Source: Clostridiales bacterium (GTDB taxonomy: Bacteria; Bacillota; Clostridia; Oscillospirales; Butyricicoccaceae). Taken from it: DNA of 28,614 bases. Under the pieces are notes generated by a model, which searched no databases, had not been told where the DNA came from, and saw nothing but the letters and a program-made list of their open reading frames with translations. The stretch spans positions 1 through 28,614 of the forward strand of contig JAHZFK010000032.1 of NCBI GenBank assembly GCA_019421385.1, given 5' to 3'. Numbering within the stretch: position 1 is the stretch's first letter; each line of letters opens with the position of its first letter. Of this stretch, positions 14,448-22,245 are shown in pieces. The position numbers and the translations under genes were made by a program.

Positions 14448-15056
14448 TCAGAACGGCGTGTTGGCAGTCGGCATCCCGCCCGGCCCCCACGCATAGCTTT
14501 CCGGTACGCCACTGAAATCGGGTACCGCAAACTGCGCCGCCGCACCCGGTACGGGCTGCGGATAACCAGCAGCAGGCTGTGCCTGCATAACGGTCGCTGG
14601 TGCTGCCTGCGGCATGGCAGGCTGCGATGCGGGCGCCATGTAGCCGGGTGTGGTCAGCGCTACGCCCTGCGGGGCAGCATAGCCTGTGGTAGGCACCGCC
14701 GTCGGCTGCGCCGGATTGCCGTTTTGTACATCATCCGGCTTCTTGTCCAGAAAATGCACATCGACACGCACCACTTCAAATGCCGTGCGCTTTTCGCCGG
14801 TCTGCTGGTCCTGCCATTCGCGGTGCTGCATCGCACCTACGACGCAAACCAGACGGCCTTTGCGGCCGTACTGCAGAACGAACTTCGCCTGCTGCCCGAA
14901 GACCGAGCAGTCGAAAAAGTCCGCTTCCGGTTCGCCATCACGCTTGAAATCGCGGTCTACCGCGATGCGGAAATACGCGATCGGCTTTTCCGGGTCTTTG
15001 CCGCGCTGTTCCGGGTCTTTCGTCATTCGTCCAATCAGAATAATCTTGTTAAGCAT
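14448..15056 (-). CDS. ssb: single-stranded DNA-binding protein (element-type SSB)
   Basis: 202 residues. The N-terminal OB-fold (about 1-108) begins MLNKIILIGRMTKDPE and includes FDCSVFGQQA and GRLVCVVGAM, as in bacterial SSB. It coats single-stranded DNA. The C-terminal 90 residues are rich in proline, alanine and glutamine, as in SSB linkers. The extreme C-terminus TANTPF keeps the final Pro-Phe but lacks the run of aspartates that normally recruits partner proteins. It lies between the RavA-like and ViaA-like genes on the same strand. The presence of clamp and helicase genes in the same operon fits a DNA metabolism role. Confidence 0.9.
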   Translation of the reverse strand: MLNKIILIGRMTKDPEQRGKDPEKPIAYFRIAVDRDFKRDGEPEADFFDCSVFGQQAKFVLQYGRKGRLVCVVGAMQHREWQDQQTGEKRTAFEVVRVDVHFLDKKPDDVQNGNPAQPTAVPTTGYAAPQGVALTTPGYMAPASQPAMPQAAPATVMQAQPAAGYPQPVPGAAAQFAVPDFSGVPESYAWGPGGMPTANTPF

Positions 15057-15074
15057 AAATTCTTTCTCCTTCCA

Positions 15075-16442
15075 TCAAGCGGCGGATTGTAATACGGCCA
15101 GCTGAGCCAGCGGCACAGGGGTAAAAGCACACGCTTCATGTGCCTTGCGGCTCATCTCTTCCAAGGTGTTCAGTGCGTCGGCAGTCTGCCGGTGCTGTTC
15201 ATCGGTTGTAGCGCCGGCATCCAGCGCCTGCCACTCACGATAGAGACAAGCAAAGCCCGTGCGCAGCTGCACCAGCGCTTTGGCCTTCCCGTTGTCCGGG
15301 GCAGCATCAAACGCATCGCGCATTTCGGCTGCCTTGGCCAGCAGTTCTTCGAGCCGCGTTCGAAGCGGGTCGTCGCAAAGGCGCGTGAGCACGGCCTGCA
15401 CCTTTTCGATCTCTCCCGGCTCGTTCCAGAGGTAGTTTTTCAGCTGGAGCAGATCTGCCGGCTGCACCTCGGTGTGTCCAGCAAGCCAGGCGGCCGCCTG
15501 CGCCACCGGGCCGTAACCGAAATAGGTACGGTCGGACACCGTGATGCCCTCCCGGCGCAGTTCACACAGCACATCGTCCATCAGTTCATTGACGGCATCC
15601 GGAATGACAACCAGTTTCACCTGTGCCTGCATGGCATACAATTCTTCCAGCGTGAAGGTCGCCGTCACTTCGCCAAAATGCCCGTCCAGCCTGTTCTTCA
15701 GGACAGCAAGCCGCGCGCTGCGCTCCTGCACATCGCGGGTCACCACGCGAAGCTGAAAACGGTCATAGAGCGGCGCGAGGATCTGATCCTCCTTGTTCCG
15801 GAAGTTCGGCATCTCATTGGATGCCGAGAAGAACGAAATCACAGGAATCTCTACCGTCACGCCCTCGTTCGTATACCGGTGCTCGTTGAGCGCAGTCAGC
15901 AGCGAATTGAGCAGACCATCCCCGGCCTTGTAGATCTCATCCAGAAAGCAGATGTGCGAATCCGGAATCTTGCCTGCGGTGATAGTTGCCGGCGTACCGC
16001 CGTGCAGCAGGGACAGCCCCTTCTGGTACTGTTCCAGAGCTGCCGTCAGGCTTTGCATCCGCGAAGCAGTGCTGCTATCTGCCAGATTGGCACGGAAATC
16101 ATCCGTCGCCTGTTCCAGCTGCTGCTTGAGCTTCTGATACGCGGCATCGTCTGCCAGCACCTGCGCCGGTACAGCGCCCGGAATCAGGCTGGCCAGATCC
16201 AGCCGTCCGAACAGAGCTTCTTCGTCCGTCTGCTTGGACAACAACCTCTCGAATTGCTTCGCTCCGGTGATACGTTTGCGGAACTCGTTGACCGCAAAGC
16301 TCTTGGCCTGTCCGGGCGCACCCAGAATGAACAGGTTGCGGCCGGAGAGCAGCGCCATCGCAATCGTCTGGATCAGCTCTTCACGCTCTGCGATCTCGCT
16401 GTTCACTTCCTGCATCACTGCCAGCATCTTATCTCTCAGCAT
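15075..16442 (-). CDS. RavA-like MoxR family AAA+ ATPase
   Basis: 455 residues. Walker A is GAPGQAKS at 41-48. Walker B is FLDEIYKAGDGLLNSLLTALNEHRY near 166-190 (given here only as the D168-E169 core plus the following helix). Sensor 1 is the asparagine near 209 in SASNEMPNF, and an arginine-finger-type YDRF follows. The spacing and wording match RavA of E. coli. About 55 extra residues lie between Walker A and Walker B (about 95-150, charged and glutamine-rich). The C-terminal part (about 290-455) is helical, with no named domain. AAAGGAGA lies 9 bases before the ATG. The start overlaps the end of the preceding gene by 14 bases. The ATPase presumably works with the VWA protein encoded two genes on. 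Confidence 0.85.
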   Translation of the reverse strand: MLRDKMLAVMQEVNSEIAEREELIQTIAMALLSGRNLFILGAPGQAKSFAVNEFRKRITGAKQFERLLSKQTDEEALFGRLDLASLIPGAVPAQVLADDAAYQKLKQQLEQATDDFRANLADSSTASRMQSLTAALEQYQKGLSLLHGGTPATITAGKIPDSHICFLDEIYKAGDGLLNSLLTALNEHRYTNEGVTVEIPVISFFSASNEMPNFRNKEDQILAPLYDRFQLRVVTRDVQERSARLAVLKNRLDGHFGEVTATFTLEELYAMQAQVKLVVIPDAVNELMDDVLCELRREGITVSDRTYFGYGPVAQAAAWLAGHTEVQPADLLQLKNYLWNEPGEIEKVQAVLTRLCDDPLRTRLEELLAKAAEMRDAFDAAPDNGKAKALVQLRTGFACLYREWQALDAGATTDEQHRQTADALNTLEEMSRKAHEACAFTPVPLAQLAVLQSAA

Positions 16443-16722
16443 GAGTCACTTCTCCTTTTTCAAACAATTTCACCGCACAACGAAATCCTTTGACAAACGA
16501 ATCCTCACGTTCCAAATCGCGCAGCAAACCGATATCATGCGATACGGCGTGCAGCAGACTTTGTGCTACACTGTCCGAAACCGCCGCCATCGTCGCAAAC
16601 GCCAGTGAAATGCGGAAAGAAAGCCCGCGAATCTGGGCACCGTTGATCTCCGGCTGCTCATTTGCCGGTGCATACTTGCCGCGGTACAGTCTGCGTACTG
16701 CATCTGTATTCAGTGCTTTCAT
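16429..16722 (-). CDS. hypothetical protein in the clamp-RavA operon
   Basis: 97 residues, not recognised. It is mostly helical by composition (AQSLLHAVSHDIGLLRDLE), without cysteine clusters or membrane segments. Its ATG overlaps the TGA of the preceding gene (ATGA) and its own end overlaps the start of the RavA-like gene by 14 bases, so translation is coupled on both sides. This tight packing supports it as a real gene that may act with the AAA ATPase. Confidence 0.7.
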   Translation of the reverse strand: MKALNTDAVRRLYRGKYAPANEQPEINGAQIRGLSFRISLAFATMAAVSDSVAQSLLHAVSHDIGLLRDLEREDSFVKGFRCAVKLFEKGEVTHAER

Positions 16723-16964
16723 GCCTCATCACCTCCTGCCTGAAAGAGCACTGTTGCCGTACCGGCATAACGAATTTGAAATGTGATACGCGGATTCATC
16801 TTGTGCAGCATGCTGGCGCGCTGTTTGAGCACCTCCAGCTTGGCTTCCGGCACGATGGTTGCATACATCAACCCCACCGGGAAGGTGTGGCTCGCCATAT
16901 CGACCGCACCGAACCGTTTGTCGCCTTTTTCCTTCGCATAGAGCATCAGATTGGCCATCAGCAA
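16719..16964 (-). CDS. hypothetical small protein in the clamp-RavA operon
   Basis: 81 residues, not recognised. It looks like a small mixed alpha-beta protein (NPRITFQIRYAGTATVLFQ suggests a beta hairpin near the C-terminus). It overlaps the preceding gene by 7 bases and the next gene by 4. A second in-frame ATG two codons in (MLMANL) is an alternative start. Confidence 0.65.
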   Translation of the reverse strand: MLMANLMLYAKEKGDKRFGAVDMASHTFPVGLMYATIVPEAKLEVLKQRASMLHKMNPRITFQIRYAGTATVLFQAGGDEA

Positions 16965-17497
16965 ACCTCCTTACTGTCTTTCGCAGTCTTTTGGACGCGC
17001 TTGACATCGAAAAATGCCGGACGGAAATCGTGCGACGCGGCGCAGTAGAAGAAAAACTGCGCGAGCCCAGTGTCGATCTCCACCACGTCGCCTTGTCCGA
17101 TCTGCTCGCCTTCCAAAAGCGGCATTTCGTCTGGGCTGTTTGCATTTTCAAAAAACAATGCCGGCGTAAGACCGGTCTTGCCTTCCGCGCACAACCGATA
17201 ACGATGGGCAATCGGAAAAGCAAGTTCCCCGCTACTGATTTCATCTTCCGCAAACGCCCGTGCCAGTGCCGCGGCCTGTGCGTCCGCATAACTGTAAATG
17301 CGGTATTCACAGGGGCTTTTCCGCTTGGGACACCACTTCGGCGCCCTGTACGCCGGATCGCTCTTGCGGAATGCCTTGCGTCGCTTTTTGTTCTTGAAAC
17401 CGGCACAATAGCGGCTCAGGCCGAAATCCAGATGTGCATCGCAGCCGATGCAGCCGGGTTCGGCAAAACTGCGCTGACGAAAGCCTTTCTTACTCAT
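16958..17497 (-). CDS. cysteine-rich putative zinc-binding protein
   Basis: 179 residues, not recognised. The N-terminal 65 residues are basic and contain five cysteines: a CIGC pair near 16-19, one near 31, and CPKRKSPC near 56-63. This is a likely zinc-binding module with nucleic acid affinity. The C-terminal part is acidic (PDEMPLLEGEQIGQGDVVEID). It overlaps both neighbours by 4 to 7 bases, as expected in a coupled operon. Confidence 0.7.
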   Translation of the reverse strand: MSKKGFRQRSFAEPGCIGCDAHLDFGLSRYCAGFKNKKRRKAFRKSDPAYRAPKWCPKRKSPCEYRIYSYADAQAAALARAFAEDEISSGELAFPIAHRYRLCAEGKTGLTPALFFENANSPDEMPLLEGEQIGQGDVVEIDTGLAQFFFYCAASHDFRPAFFDVKRVQKTAKDSKEVC

Positions 17498-17784
17498 GCA
17501 GCACCTCCATGGATGGTCACGCGTCGTACTTCATACAGTTCCGGGCAGTGTTCGAGTAGTTCGCCCAGCGTTAACTCAGACACAAAATACGGTCCATCTG
17601 CCGGACGATCCAAATCTTCTCGGATAAATTCATGTGCCATGTGCTCGGAAGTAAATTTGAGCGCTTTATTGATATCGCTCAGATCGACCACATGATGCCC
17701 GTCTTTTACCAAATGGCCTGCAACAAACGAATACCGCGAACGGTACAGGTAGTAGACCACAAAAACGCCGGTATGCACGCCCAT
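17494..17784 (-). CDS. hypothetical protein in the clamp-RavA operon
   Basis: 96 residues from the ATG at 17784, which has AAAGGAGG 9 bases upstream. The longer frame from 17814 would overlap the sigma-like gene and lacks such a site. Not recognised. The N-terminal part is hydrophobic-aromatic (GVFVVYYLYRSRYSFVAGH) but too short and polar for a sure membrane helix. The rest is acidic and helical. It follows the sigma-like gene directly and overlaps the next gene by 4 bases. Confidence 0.7.
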   Translation of the reverse strand: MGVHTGVFVVYYLYRSRYSFVAGHLVKDGHHVVDLSDINKALKFTSEHMAHEFIREDLDRPADGPYFVSELTLGELLEHCPELYEVRRVTIHGGAA

Positions 17785-17785
17785 C

Positions 17786-18253
17786 TTATGCCGCCTCCTT
17801 TCCGGGGGCGGCATGAACCGGGAACCGATACACCTTGCAGCTGCGCACGCCGTGCTGACGGAGCACCTGTTTGTGCTCCTTGCGAGTCACGATATCAGCC
17901 GGATCGGCATTGCGTTCGTCCGGCAGGACATCATACAGCGTGCTGCCGTCCTTTTGCCACGCGTCCAGACTGAGCACTACGGGCGCCTTGCGCACCTTGT
18001 GCCGCTGGCGCAGCAGAGCGTTGCGGATACGGCTGTATGCGACGTCCGAAAAACGGTATTTCTGCAGCCGTTCCTCAGTCAGGTATTGCTGTGCGGCAAA
18101 CACCAGACCGAGCGCCGCGTCGCCGTATAAATCCGCCGCTGCGTCCGCACCAAGGTGCAGATTGCCGATCACACGGTAGATCAGGCTGTGATAGCGCTCC
18201 ACGAGCGCGCGTTCTGCTTCAGACAAAGGTCGGTTCATGGTCTTTTCGTTCAT
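17786..18253 (-). CDS. truncated sigma-70-like protein (region 2, no region 4)
   Basis: 155 residues. The stretch of about 12-95 resembles sigma region 2: AERALVERYHSLIYRVIG, then DLYGDAALGLVFAAQQYL (core-binding helix style), then FSDVAYSRIRNALLRQRHKVR (like the -10 recognition helix). VVLSLDA and LYDVLPDERNADPADIV are typical of what follows in sigma factors. The protein then ends after about 25 residues with no helix-turn-helix of region 4. It may steer RNA polymerase to element promoters, or bind polymerase as an antagonist. The start overlaps the stop region of the previous gene. Confidence 0.65.
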   Translation of the reverse strand: MNEKTMNRPLSEAERALVERYHSLIYRVIGNLHLGADAAADLYGDAALGLVFAAQQYLTEERLQKYRFSDVAYSRIRNALLRQRHKVRKAPVVLSLDAWQKDGSTLYDVLPDERNADPADIVTRKEHKQVLRQHGVRSCKVYRFPVHAAPGKEAA

Positions 18254-18254
18254 T

Positions 18255-18665
18255 TTAGGCAGCTCCCTTCAAAGAATTATCCTGTTTTTTCTGATAAACC
18301 ATCATCATGTAGTTGAAATCCCCGTGGTTGATCATGCAGCGCAGCCGGTAGTCGTTGACAGCGCCGAAATACACAAAGTCGTATGTCGGGCACCAGAAAT
18401 CATGCTGCTGCGCTTCCGGATTGGCTGCGCAGAATCGCCGCATGGTCTGGGCATTCCGTAATACGGTCTTGCAAAGCCGGTGAAACACCGCATTGGCCTC
18501 ATCGATGTTCTGCGTTGTGAGAAAGTAGCTTTGCACCGGATACCAGCAATTCAGCCGCTTGGGCTCGAACTGGCCGACGGCGCTGAGCAGGCGGTTTTCC
18601 GGACGCAGCGGGTGAATGCGCTCGGCGGCGGAAGCGGGAATCAGGATTAACTTCTTGTTCTTCAT
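18255..18665 (-). CDS. hypothetical protein in the clamp-RavA operon
   Basis: 136 residues, not recognised. The N-terminus is basic (MKNKKLILIPASAAERI). The centre contains scattered cysteines and aromatics (RFCAANPEAQQHDFWCPTY) and the C-terminal part has FNYMMMVYQKKQ. AGGAGA lies 5 bases before the ATG. It is placed between the clamp and the sigma-like gene with gaps of 1 to 11 bases. Confidence 0.7.
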   Translation of the reverse strand: MKNKKLILIPASAAERIHPLRPENRLLSAVGQFEPKRLNCWYPVQSYFLTTQNIDEANAVFHRLCKTVLRNAQTMRRFCAANPEAQQHDFWCPTYDFVYFGAVNDYRLRCMINHGDFNYMMMVYQKKQDNSLKGAA

Positions 18666-18676
18666 ACATTTCTCCT

Positions 18677-19813
18677 TTACGCAGCTTTCTTCTTCCTTTT
18701 CGTGTTTGCGTTCACCTGCGGCATCCGTTTGGGCATCAGGATGTGCGTTTCATGCTCTGTGCAGAGCTGCATTGTCCCTTTGCTGTCAAAACAGATCTGC
18801 GTTGCGCTGCCCTGTACCAAGGCTGCGGCTTGCTGCAAATAGGTATAGCTATAACAGAAGCCTTCCTTGGGCAGCGGCGTAACGATCTCCACAGGCACTT
18901 CCGATTCGCTGGTAAGCGGTTCCCTATCTGCGCTGCTATAAGACAAGCGCAGCACACCGCTCACCGTCTGCAAAATCACGCTGGCACCAGCCGAATGGCC
19001 AATGCCGATCCGGCGCAGCTCTGCGCTGAGCGCAGCACCGTCCAGATGCAACGCGCTTTTCGTCTGGAAGCTGCTCAGCAGCGTGTCCAGATTGAGCGCG
19101 CCATAACTTGCAAGCGATGCCGTGAACACCAGACAGGGACCGATAAACAGAACCTTGCCATTGCTGGTACCGATTTTGCAGTGCGGAATGCCGCGGAATA
19201 TGGCAAGTAAGATTTTCGTCACATCTGCCTCGATCAGCACATCCAGCGGCGCGTCCTGCGCCGCCGTGTCGCTCGCGACGGTCATGCGGTAACCGTCACA
19301 GCTTGACGCGCTGAAACGGCCGTCATGAACCTGCAGACGCACACACTTGAGTTGCGGCCGGGAGCTGTCGCCGCGCGCGGCTGAAAACAGCACCTTAGTA
19401 CTGATCTCGCTCAGCTTTTCGCAGTCCAGCAGTTGCTCCGGGGCAGACTGATCTGCCTTGGGATACTTGCCTGCATCCATGAGCGCAAATTCATAGGCCG
19501 ACTTGGCGTTGCGCACCTCTATCCGTCGGTCGTCCGTCGCGACCGTTGTCGCTTCGTCCGAAAACAGCTCCAGCATCCGCTGGAAAACAGCGGCGAACAG
19601 CAGTGCTTTGCCCTCCTGTTCCACGCGGCAGCCGTGCCGGATCTGCAGCACACAGCCCTTGCTGCGCGCCGTGAACATGACAGTGTTGGTCTGGGCATCT
19701 GCCTCCATCAACACACAGGATAACTCCCGGCTTTCAAATCGTCTGCCGATCGTCAGGCAGCAGCGCCGTAGGATGGGCAGCAATTCCGAACGGTTTGCTA
19801 TAAAACGCATCAT
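18677..19813 (-). CDS. DnaN-like DNA polymerase sliding clamp homologue
   Basis: 378 residues, the length of a DnaN beta clamp. Family features: SSRPQLKCVRLQV followed by ASSCDGYRMTV (compare the conserved T-D-x-x-R-L of domain 2), LLSSFQTK near the domain 3 entry, and a C-terminus THILMPKRM close to the usual MPMRL. It then adds a basic tail (NANTKRKKKAA) that chromosomal clamps lack. A ring-shaped dimer that tethers proteins to DNA is expected. The divergent sequence and the operon with SSB and helicase genes argue for an element-borne paralogue. AAAGGAGT lies 6 bases before the first ATG. Confidence 0.8.
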   Translation of the reverse strand: MMRFIANRSELLPILRRCCLTIGRRFESRELSCVLMEADAQTNTVMFTARSKGCVLQIRHGCRVEQEGKALLFAAVFQRMLELFSDEATTVATDDRRIEVRNAKSAYEFALMDAGKYPKADQSAPEQLLDCEKLSEISTKVLFSAARGDSSRPQLKCVRLQVHDGRFSASSCDGYRMTVASDTAAQDAPLDVLIEADVTKILLAIFRGIPHCKIGTSNGKVLFIGPCLVFTASLASYGALNLDTLLSSFQTKSALHLDGAALSAELRRIGIGHSAGASVILQTVSGVLRLSYSSADREPLTSESEVPVEIVTPLPKEGFCYSYTYLQQAAALVQGSATQICFDSKGTMQLCTEHETHILMPKRMPQVNANTKRKKKAA

Positions 19814-19825
19814 TCATCTACTCCT

Positions 19826-20310
19826 TTAGCCCGCCAGTTCCCAGAACGATAGCTGTTCCGGTTCCTGCACAGGCCGTAGCATTGATTTTGTCCTCGTTTG
19901 TATTGGCTGGATGAGTGGTTTACATGCTGTTTCCTGCACGTTTTGCTTCACAGCGGGATGCAGCACGGCCATCTTGCGGAAGGAAGCGGCGATATCCTCG
20001 ACGGCATTCTCATGCCGGATGCCCTCGGCCAGTTCCTTGGCCAGCACAGACATCATATCTTCGCTTTCGCTCATCGTAGCGAGACCTTCGTCCGTCATAA
20101 CGCCGCCTTCGATGATACCGGCGACCGACAGCTTGGACGCCATCAGCCGGACGGCACGCTCCTGCATGGTATGGCGGTAGTACAAGATGTACACCTCCAC
20201 TCGCGGCGCGGTCTGGTTGATGCGCCATGACCTGCGGCTCGCCTGCCGGAACGTGAACAGCTTAAACGCCATGTCATAGAAGATCAGCGTGGTGAAATCA
20301 TTGAGATCCA
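19826..20310 (-). CDS. SF2/SNF2-like helicase, 3' exon
   Basis: The downstream exon of the helicase whose 5' exon is at 22888-25381. From 20310 it reads on from motif V (G-LDLNDFTTLIFYD) into motif VI (RQASRRSWRINQT), which contains the arginines that complete the ATP site, as in SNF2-type QxxxRxxRIGQ. A further 100 residues are helical, and the protein ends EQLSFWELAG, in which QLSFW resembles a sliding-clamp binding motif. The first ATG inside this exon (at 20272) would make only a 148-residue fragment without helicase activity. The full protein therefore depends on splicing. The clamp gene follows after 12 bases. Confidence 0.85.
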
Positions 20311-20372
20311 GTAGGGTGGGCGCCCAGCGCCTTACCGCATTACTACGGCAGGTTTCCGAGTACCCCCCTCAC

Positions 20373-20406
20373 GAACCGGACTTACACCTCTCGGCGTATC
20401 CGGCTC
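20373..20406 (-). ncRNA. group II intron domain V
   Basis: A 34-base hairpin with GAGCCGGATAC and the complementary AAGTCCGGTTC closed by a GAGA-containing loop region. It carries the AGC triad in the lower stem and a two-base bulge on the 3' side, as in domain V. It lies 62 bases before the 3' splice site, leaving room for domain VI with the branch-point adenosine. Confidence 0.88.
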
Positions 20407-20418
20407 TCCCTTTGTCTG

Positions 20419-22245
20419 TCAGTCTAATTTGCCGGCGTGCAGTTTGTCATGACACGCACGGCATAGCGCCATAGTCTTGCGTTTGCGACCTATCATCACG
20501 ATTTCCCACCCGGCTTTGCCTTTTAAGTCCTTGATTTTCCGAACATGGTGCATTTCGATAGGAACATTTTCCGCTCCGCACCATTCACACCTTTCGGCCT
20601 TCAACCGACTTATCAGGCTTGTCGAGTTGAGATTTCTGTGTACCATCGGAATAACATCCATTGCCGGGGCAGAAACCATTCTTTTGTCCTTTCTAAACCC
20701 CTCGTCATACAGGTACGCTACCGCTTTTCCACTTTTACTCGGATATTTCACGCCGAAGCGTTTATATCCGTATTTCTTACGGATACGGCTGATGCGTGTT
20801 TTGTATTTGGCGGCATAGGTTTTGAACAGGCTGTACTTCATTACATAGTAAAAATCGCCCAAAACACTGACATTATCCGCTATGCGGTAGTAGTTATAGA
20901 TGCCCCTGATTTCCGCATTGTACTGGTTTAAGATTTCAAGGTCATCACCGTTGATTAGGTAGGTGCGTTCGGTAGGGATGAAGATTTCCCGCCCCTCTCG
21001 GTATGTGATTTTCAACGCTGAATAATCAAGCAGCTTCTTCTGCCATTTGTCTTTGGGGACATACAACAGAATCTTTCCGCTCATGGATCGCATCTTGTGG
21101 CCATTTTTGCTGGTTGTTATATGGTCACTGTTGCTGGCAAAGACTTCAAAGCCTAAAAACCTGGCCTCATCTTTTGCCTGCGTTATCAGCGTTTTTTCAT
21201 CGGATAATTCCAAATGGAGTTCTTCCGACAAAAACTGCTTGATGTCTAACTTGATTTTTTCAGCGTCTGCTTTACTGCCAATGACTCCACAAATCCAGTC
21301 GTCTGCATATCTTACATATTGCAGACGTTTGTATTCTGTGTCCATGGGGTCATATGCCGGCATTTGCCGTTTGAGGGCTGTTTTTTCCCTGATTTCCCGC
21401 AAGGCCGTATCTCTTGCCGTTTCGTCCATTTCTTCCCACATTTCCGGCTTGTATTTGCCTTTTTCAAGCCATCGAATTTGTTCATGCAGTTTCCAATATG
21501 GGGTGTACTTGTCCCGCCGCGCTCCGTTTCTGAAAGATGCCATGTACTGCTCCATGTATCTGTCAAACTCGTTTAGGTAGATATTTGACAGAATAGGACT
21601 GATGATGGAGCCTTGTGGGGTGCCGGAGTAGGTGCGGTGAAAAGTCCAGTCCTCAAGGTATCCCGCTTTCAGAAACTTCCATATCAGAGCAATAAAATAT
21701 TCGTCATGGATGCGTCTGCGTAAAATTCCTATGAGGACTGCGTGGTCTATGTTGTCGAAGAACGACTTAATATCGCCCTCTATAAACCACCTTGTTCCGC
21801 TAAAGTTGCGCTGTAACTGCAAAAGTGCCGTGTGGCAGCATCGGTTAGGCCGAAAGCCGTGGGAATAGTTGGAGAAAGTCGGCTCATAGATAGCCTCCAG
21901 CAACATCCGCACGATTTCCTGCACCAGCTTATCATCAAAAGACGGGATGCCCAGCGGGCGCATTTTTCCGTTCTTTTTCTTGATATAGGTACGTCGTGCG
22001 GGATTTGGCCGGTAACTGTGGTCTTTTAGACTTTCAATCAGTTTTCCGATACGCTCCATACCCATTCCGTCTATGGTCTGCCCGTCCGTTCCGGGAGTCA
22101 TATTTCCGGGCTTGGCATAGATGTTGTAGTACGCCTGCAAATAAAACTCTGGGTTATAAAGGTTGCGATACAGGCGCTCATAATGATAGGTTGGGGCTTT
22201 TGCTTTGGATTTCAGACTGTTCAATACGTCGATTGGATTTCTCAT
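20419..22245 (-). CDS. ltrA: group II intron reverse transcriptase/maturase with HNH endonuclease
   Basis: 608 residues, full length. N-terminal RT domain with PGTDGQTIDGM, the block KMRPLGIPSFDDKLVQE, SHGFRPNRCCHTAL, IEGDIKSFFDNIDH, the GTPQGSIISPILSNIYL block and the catalytic YVRYADD near 317. A maturase (X) domain lies about 430-520, and a C-terminal HNH zinc endonuclease has ERCEWCGAEN, HHVRKIKDL and CRACHDKLHAGK. It helps the intron splice and then copies it into new DNA targets. All key residues are intact. The ATG is preceded by a small hairpin (GGTGT/ACACC) and AAAGGAAC. Confidence 0.97.
   Translation of the reverse strand: MRNPIDVLNSLKSKAKAPTYHYERLYRNLYNPEFYLQAYYNIYAKPGNMTPGTDGQTIDGMGMERIGKLIESLKDHSYRPNPARRTYIKKKNGKMRPLGIPSFDDKLVQEIVRMLLEAIYEPTFSNYSHGFRPNRCCHTALLQLQRNFSGTRWFIEGDIKSFFDNIDHAVLIGILRRRIHDEYFIALIWKFLKAGYLEDWTFHRTYSGTPQGSIISPILSNIYLNEFDRYMEQYMASFRNGARRDKYTPYWKLHEQIRWLEKGKYKPEMWEEMDETARDTALREIREKTALKRQMPAYDPMDTEYKRLQYVRYADDWICGVIGSKADAEKIKLDIKQFLSEELHLELSDEKTLITQAKDEARFLGFEVFASNSDHITTSKNGHKMRSMSGKILLYVPKDKWQKKLLDYSALKITYREGREIFIPTERTYLINGDDLEILNQYNAEIRGIYNYYRIADNVSVLGDFYYVMKYSLFKTYAAKYKTRISRIRKKYGYKRFGVKYPSKSGKAVAYLYDEGFRKDKRMVSAPAMDVIPMVHRNLNSTSLISRLKAERCEWCGAENVPIEMHHVRKIKDLKGKAGWEIVMIGRKRKTMALCRACHDKLHAGKLD

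Noticed and set aside
15138..16493. 451-codon plus-strand open frame
   Set aside because: It is antisense to the RavA-like gene and has no recognisable domain or start signal.
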